A stretch of 7,126 nucleotides of DNA, from NCBI GenBank assembly GCA_001789515.1, contig MFZT01000013.1, positions 969 to 8,094 on the forward strand, given 5' to 3'. The notes under the pieces are model-generated. The model was not told the origin of the DNA. It did not search any database and saw only the letters and a program-made list of their open reading frames with translations. Positions within the stretch are counted from its first letter, which is position 1. The number at the start of each line of letters is the position of its first letter. Source of the stretch: Candidatus Roizmanbacteria bacterium RIFCSPHIGHO2_02_FULL_43_11 (GTDB lineage Bacteria; Patescibacteriota; Microgenomatia; UBA1406; HO2-37-13b). This document shows, one piece after another, positions 5,583-7,126 of the stretch. Position numbers and translations under genes: made by a program.

Positions 5583-6557
5583 TTATGTGATCGTATAAAA
5601 ACTTCCTTTAGTCTTACCAATTTTTTTTATAAAACCTGCATCATGCAATTTCTTCAAATCATAACGAAGTGTACGTTCCGGCACACCGAAAAAGCGTCGA
5701 TGTAGAAAATCAAATGAGACTATGCGGTGTTCTTTGATGATGAAATACATTTCTGCCTGGCGAGGCGGCAACTCGATCTGTTCTGGCAGGGCCGTTTGCA
5801 AGGTACTTTCGAGAACACGTGCACTTGTCAAAAAGGTTTCGATCATAAAAAGCACATATTCCTCAGTATGCTTCATGCCAACATCCAGATGGTAATAGTA
5901 GTTTTCACGTCTTGCGTCGATGCTCTCCTCAAAGGGGATAGGTATTCCAAAATCATACGAATGATATGCAAGAACGAGATGCATAAGGAGTCTCCCGACG
6001 CGACCATTACCATCAACGAACGGGTGTATTTTCTCAAAGATAAGATGGACAAGAGCTGCCATAACAAGTGGATGGATCCTATGGGCAGTATTACTATATT
6101 GTAAAAGTTGCTGTAGATAGGTAGCAATTTTACCTGGAGGAGGGCTCAGGTAAACTGCTATACCAGCCTGATTGAAGATTGCTCCAATTTCTTGTCTGAA
6201 ATGACCAGGAGATTCAGTAAGGTTATGCATGACACAAGCATGTATGTTTTTTATATCATCAATTGTGATGGTTTGACCCTGGCGGCGCTGTTGGATAAGT
6301 GCATATGCATCAAGAATGTTAAATACTTCAAAGTGTTCCTTTTCCTTCAAAGACATTTCATCAAGCTGGGTAAAGGAAAGAGGATTTCCTTCAATCCGAG
6401 CAGAAAATAATGAACTTTTCATAAGAGTCCTATGGTGAATCGTACGCTGTAAGGAGATGGGTAGAGAAATATTCAAGAAACGCTGTTGCAGATGGTCAAG
6501 CTCCGCAAGAAGCTCGCGGTGATGATTATTTATCGAGAAAGTCGGGGGTATATGCAT
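5583..6557 (-). CDS. Fic family protein with inhibitory motif and C-terminal winged helix
   Basis: A 324-residue Fic protein of the class with an N-terminal inhibitory helix. The motif SARIEG at 52-57 fits (S/T)xxxE(G/N): Glu56 is expected to contact the second Arg of the Fic motif (Arg189) and hold ATP unproductively. The flap region (RQEIGAIF, 121-128, to YLSPPP) precedes the core motif HPFVDGNGRVGR at 178-189, with catalytic His178 and Asp182. The last 50 residues (SFDFLHRRFFGVPERTLRYD, then LKKLHDAGFIKKIGKTKGSFYTI) read as a winged helix-turn-helix, so the protein probably also binds DNA. Length and order are those of the common Fic/HTH proteins of bacteria and archaea. The ATG at 6557 is supported by MHIPPTFSIN, a typical N-terminus, and an extended -10 box 6 nt upstream. 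Three 10-bp repeats just upstream could be its own operator. Target protein unknown. Confidence 0.94.
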   Translation of the reverse strand: MHIPPTFSINNHHRELLAELDHLQQRFLNISLPISLQRTIHHRTLMKSSLFSARIEGNPLSFTQLDEMSLKEKEHFEVFNILDAYALIQQRRQGQTITIDDIKNIHACVMHNLTESPGHFRQEIGAIFNQAGIAVYLSPPPGKIATYLQQLLQYSNTAHRIHPLVMAALVHLIFEKIHPFVDGNGRVGRLLMHLVLAYHSYDFGIPIPFEESIDARRENYYYHLDVGMKHTEEYVLFMIETFLTSARVLESTLQTALPEQIELPPRQAEMYFIIKEHRIVSFDFLHRRFFGVPERTLRYDLKKLHDAGFIKKIGKTKGSFYTIT

Positions 6558-6563
6558 GCGAAC

Positions 6564-6572
6564 ATTCTACCA
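6564..6572 (-). promoter_or_regulatory. Extended -10 promoter (TGGTAGAAT) of the Fic/HTH gene
   Basis: On the minus strand TGG plus TAGAAT is followed by 6 nt (GTTCGC) and the ATG at 6557, so the mRNA should be leaderless. A TTGGCA hexamer, a near match to the -35 consensus, lies 19 nt upstream of TAGAAT, inside the middle copy of the 10-bp repeats. That spacing is longer than ideal, and the extended -10 may be sufficient alone. Confidence 0.55.
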
Positions 6573-6574
6573 AA

Positions 6575-6604
6575 ATGTTGCCGAATATTGCCAAATATTG
6601 CCGA
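6575..6604 (-). repeat. Three 10-bp direct repeats upstream of the Fic/HTH gene, candidate operator
   Basis: Three contiguous 10-bp units on the plus strand: ATGTTGCCGA, ATATTGCCAA, ATATTGCCGA. The core TTGCCRA is invariant. The period equals about one helical turn, so a protein would contact the same DNA face three times. The array begins 2 bp upstream of the extended -10 element and covers the -35 region, the expected place for a repressor. The winged helix of the adjacent Fic protein is the obvious candidate ligand; this is inference. Confidence 0.6.
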
Positions 6605-6613
6605 AAAGTGTAA

Positions 6614-6630
6614 AGGTCATGAAATGACTT
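6614..6630. repeat. Short inverted repeat
   Basis: AGGTCAT, 3 nt (GAA), ATGACTT: arms agree at 6 of 7 positions. It lies 10 bp upstream of the 10-bp repeats of the Fic/HTH promoter. It may be a second protein-binding site or chance; no transcript is known to cross it. Confidence 0.3.
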
Positions 6631-6676
6631 CTAAAGTTTGGCACTGGTATCAAAATCAACTGAATTTGACAAAGTT

Positions 6677-6761
6677 GCAAGAGCACAGGCTCGCCCGGCA
6701 GGTTTGAGCTTAAGGGCTTGCCGCCCCAGACTCAAGACCATTCAGGCGAACCTGTGCTTGC
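6677..6761. repeat. Large imperfect inverted repeat with nested hairpin
   Basis: Outer arms GCACAGGCTCGCC (6683-6695) and GGCGAACCTGTGC (6745-6757) pair at 12 of 13 positions. In minus-strand RNA the odd pair becomes G-U, giving a full stem. GCAAG at 6677-6681 and CTTGC at 6757-6761 extend it around a two-base bulge. Inside, CGGCAGG (6696-6702) can pair with CTTGCCG (6717-6723), or TTGAG (6704-6708) with CTCAA (6731-6735). It lies 33 bp downstream of the stop of the minus-strand gene at 6794 and exactly where GC content rises. There is no U-tract, and integron attC core sites (GTTRRRY/RYYYAAC) are not seen. It may be the end of a mobile element, a palindromic repeat or an mRNA 3' structure. 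Confidence 0.6.
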
Positions 6762-7126
6762 ACGCAGCTTGGGTGAGGAAGCCGGTCCCGCTGCTACGGA
6801 TAGGTGAAGTCCGAAAGCAGGTAGTCGCGCACAATCTGGGCGAGCTCCTGCTCAACCGGATCCGGCACGGCAGCCCGGGTCGAAAGCACCTGGAGTGTGC
6901 GACGCCTTAGGCATTCCGCCGACTGCTCAGAGCAGAACCAGAGTTTCTTTTCCTGACCAGGGTAGCCGAACTCCGGAGCCGTGGTGCTCAGCCGCTTGTC
7001 CCACTGCGCCAGTTGGTCGCTAGTGAGGTTGGTTGGCACAGGCGTGTCCAGGACACGCTGCAGCCAGATGGGCTCAGATGGCTCGGGGGTATGGAATACC
7101 TCTGTCATGAAGAAGCCAAACACCCC
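6683..7126. other. High-GC segment foreign to the rest of the window
   Basis: Sample blocks here (6841-6900, 6961-7020, 7021-7080) count 60-68% G+C, against about 45% in sample blocks at 781-840 and 5881-5940. The change is abrupt and falls at the left arm of the inverted repeat near 6683. It holds that repeat and one unrecognised reading frame. It is either recently acquired DNA or an assembly join at a contig end; the sequence alone cannot decide. Confidence 0.7.
6794..7123 (-). CDS. Hypothetical protein in high-GC segment, possibly 5' partial
   Basis: I do not recognise this 109-residue frame. It contains polar, Pro-rich N-terminal sequence (HTPEPSEPIWLQRVLDTPVP), a middle with WDKRLSTTAPEFGYPGQEKK, two cysteines (WFCSEQSAECLRRR) and a C-terminal helix (EQELAQIVRDYLLSDF). 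There is no signal peptide or membrane span. Codons favour G or C in third position, as expected for real coding DNA of a high-GC genome and unlike the other genes here; the opposite-strand frame at 6638-6910 looks like its shadow. The GTG at 7123 lies at the window edge, so the gene may extend further; an internal ATG (MTEVFHTPEP) at 7108 is an alternative start. Neither has a Shine-Dalgarno. Confidence 0.5.
   Translation of the reverse strand: MFGFFMTEVFHTPEPSEPIWLQRVLDTPVPTNLTSDQLAQWDKRLSTTAPEFGYPGQEKKLWFCSEQSAECLRRRTLQVLSTRAAVPDPVEQELAQIVRDYLLSDFTYP

Noticed and set aside
6666..6671. TTGACA as a plus-strand -35 box
   Set aside because: No -10-like hexamer 15-19 nt downstream and no convincing plus-strand gene follows.
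6677..6761. Integron attC site after a short cassette-like gene
   Set aside because: Size and position fit, but no GTTRRRY or RYYYAAC core sites could be placed at the ends of the stem.
6638..6910. Plus-strand reading frame in the high-GC segment
   Set aside because: It crosses the composition boundary and the inverted repeat, and its composition looks like the shadow of the minus-strand frame.

Overview
The window looks like chromosomal DNA from an uncultivated, small-genome bacterium, most likely of the Candidate Phyla Radiation (Patescibacteria). This is an inference from several signs together. Genes are tightly packed at about 45% GC. Start codons lack Shine-Dalgarno sequences, and several sit 6-7 nt after a good -10 box, so they should give leaderless mRNAs. 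The XseA and XseB subunits are short, and a small anchored exported protein resembles a type I recall from Parcubacteria-like genomes. TGA acts as a stop (xseA and the pseudouridine synthase end on it), so this is not a lineage that reads TGA as glycine.

Layout. Positions 1-1983 (+): a Fic-domain protein running off the left edge, followed 17 nt later by a 348-residue protein I do not recognise; the two look like one operon. 2083-2574 (-): a small membrane protein of an unnamed family. It is divergent from xseA (2671-3852, +), whose 3' end overlaps xseB (3827-4042, +). 4022-4212: two arrays of degenerate 8-bp units facing each other, purine-rich (11 units) then pyrimidine-rich (9 units). The first contains the xseB stop codon; the second ends 4 nt before the next start codon. 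4217-4954 (+): an RsuA/RluB-type pseudouridine synthase. 4963-5568 (-): an anchored exported protein. 5583-6557 (-): a second Fic protein with an inhibitory motif and a C-terminal winged helix; its promoter region carries three 10-bp direct repeats. Beyond about 6680 the composition jumps to over 60% GC, with a large inverted repeat and one unrecognised reading frame (6794-7123, -). This tail is foreign to the rest.

Function. XseA and XseB form exonuclease VII, which degrades single-stranded DNA in repair. The pseudouridine synthase modifies rRNA. The two Fic proteins are presumably AMP (or other nucleotide) transferases with unknown targets. The second carries an autoinhibitory motif and a DNA-binding domain, so it may regulate its own promoter through the 10-bp repeats.

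Most noteworthy are the inverted octamer arrays between xseB and the pseudouridine synthase gene, the consistent leaderless promoter geometry, the repeat operator candidate at the second fic gene, and the uncharacterised partner of the first.
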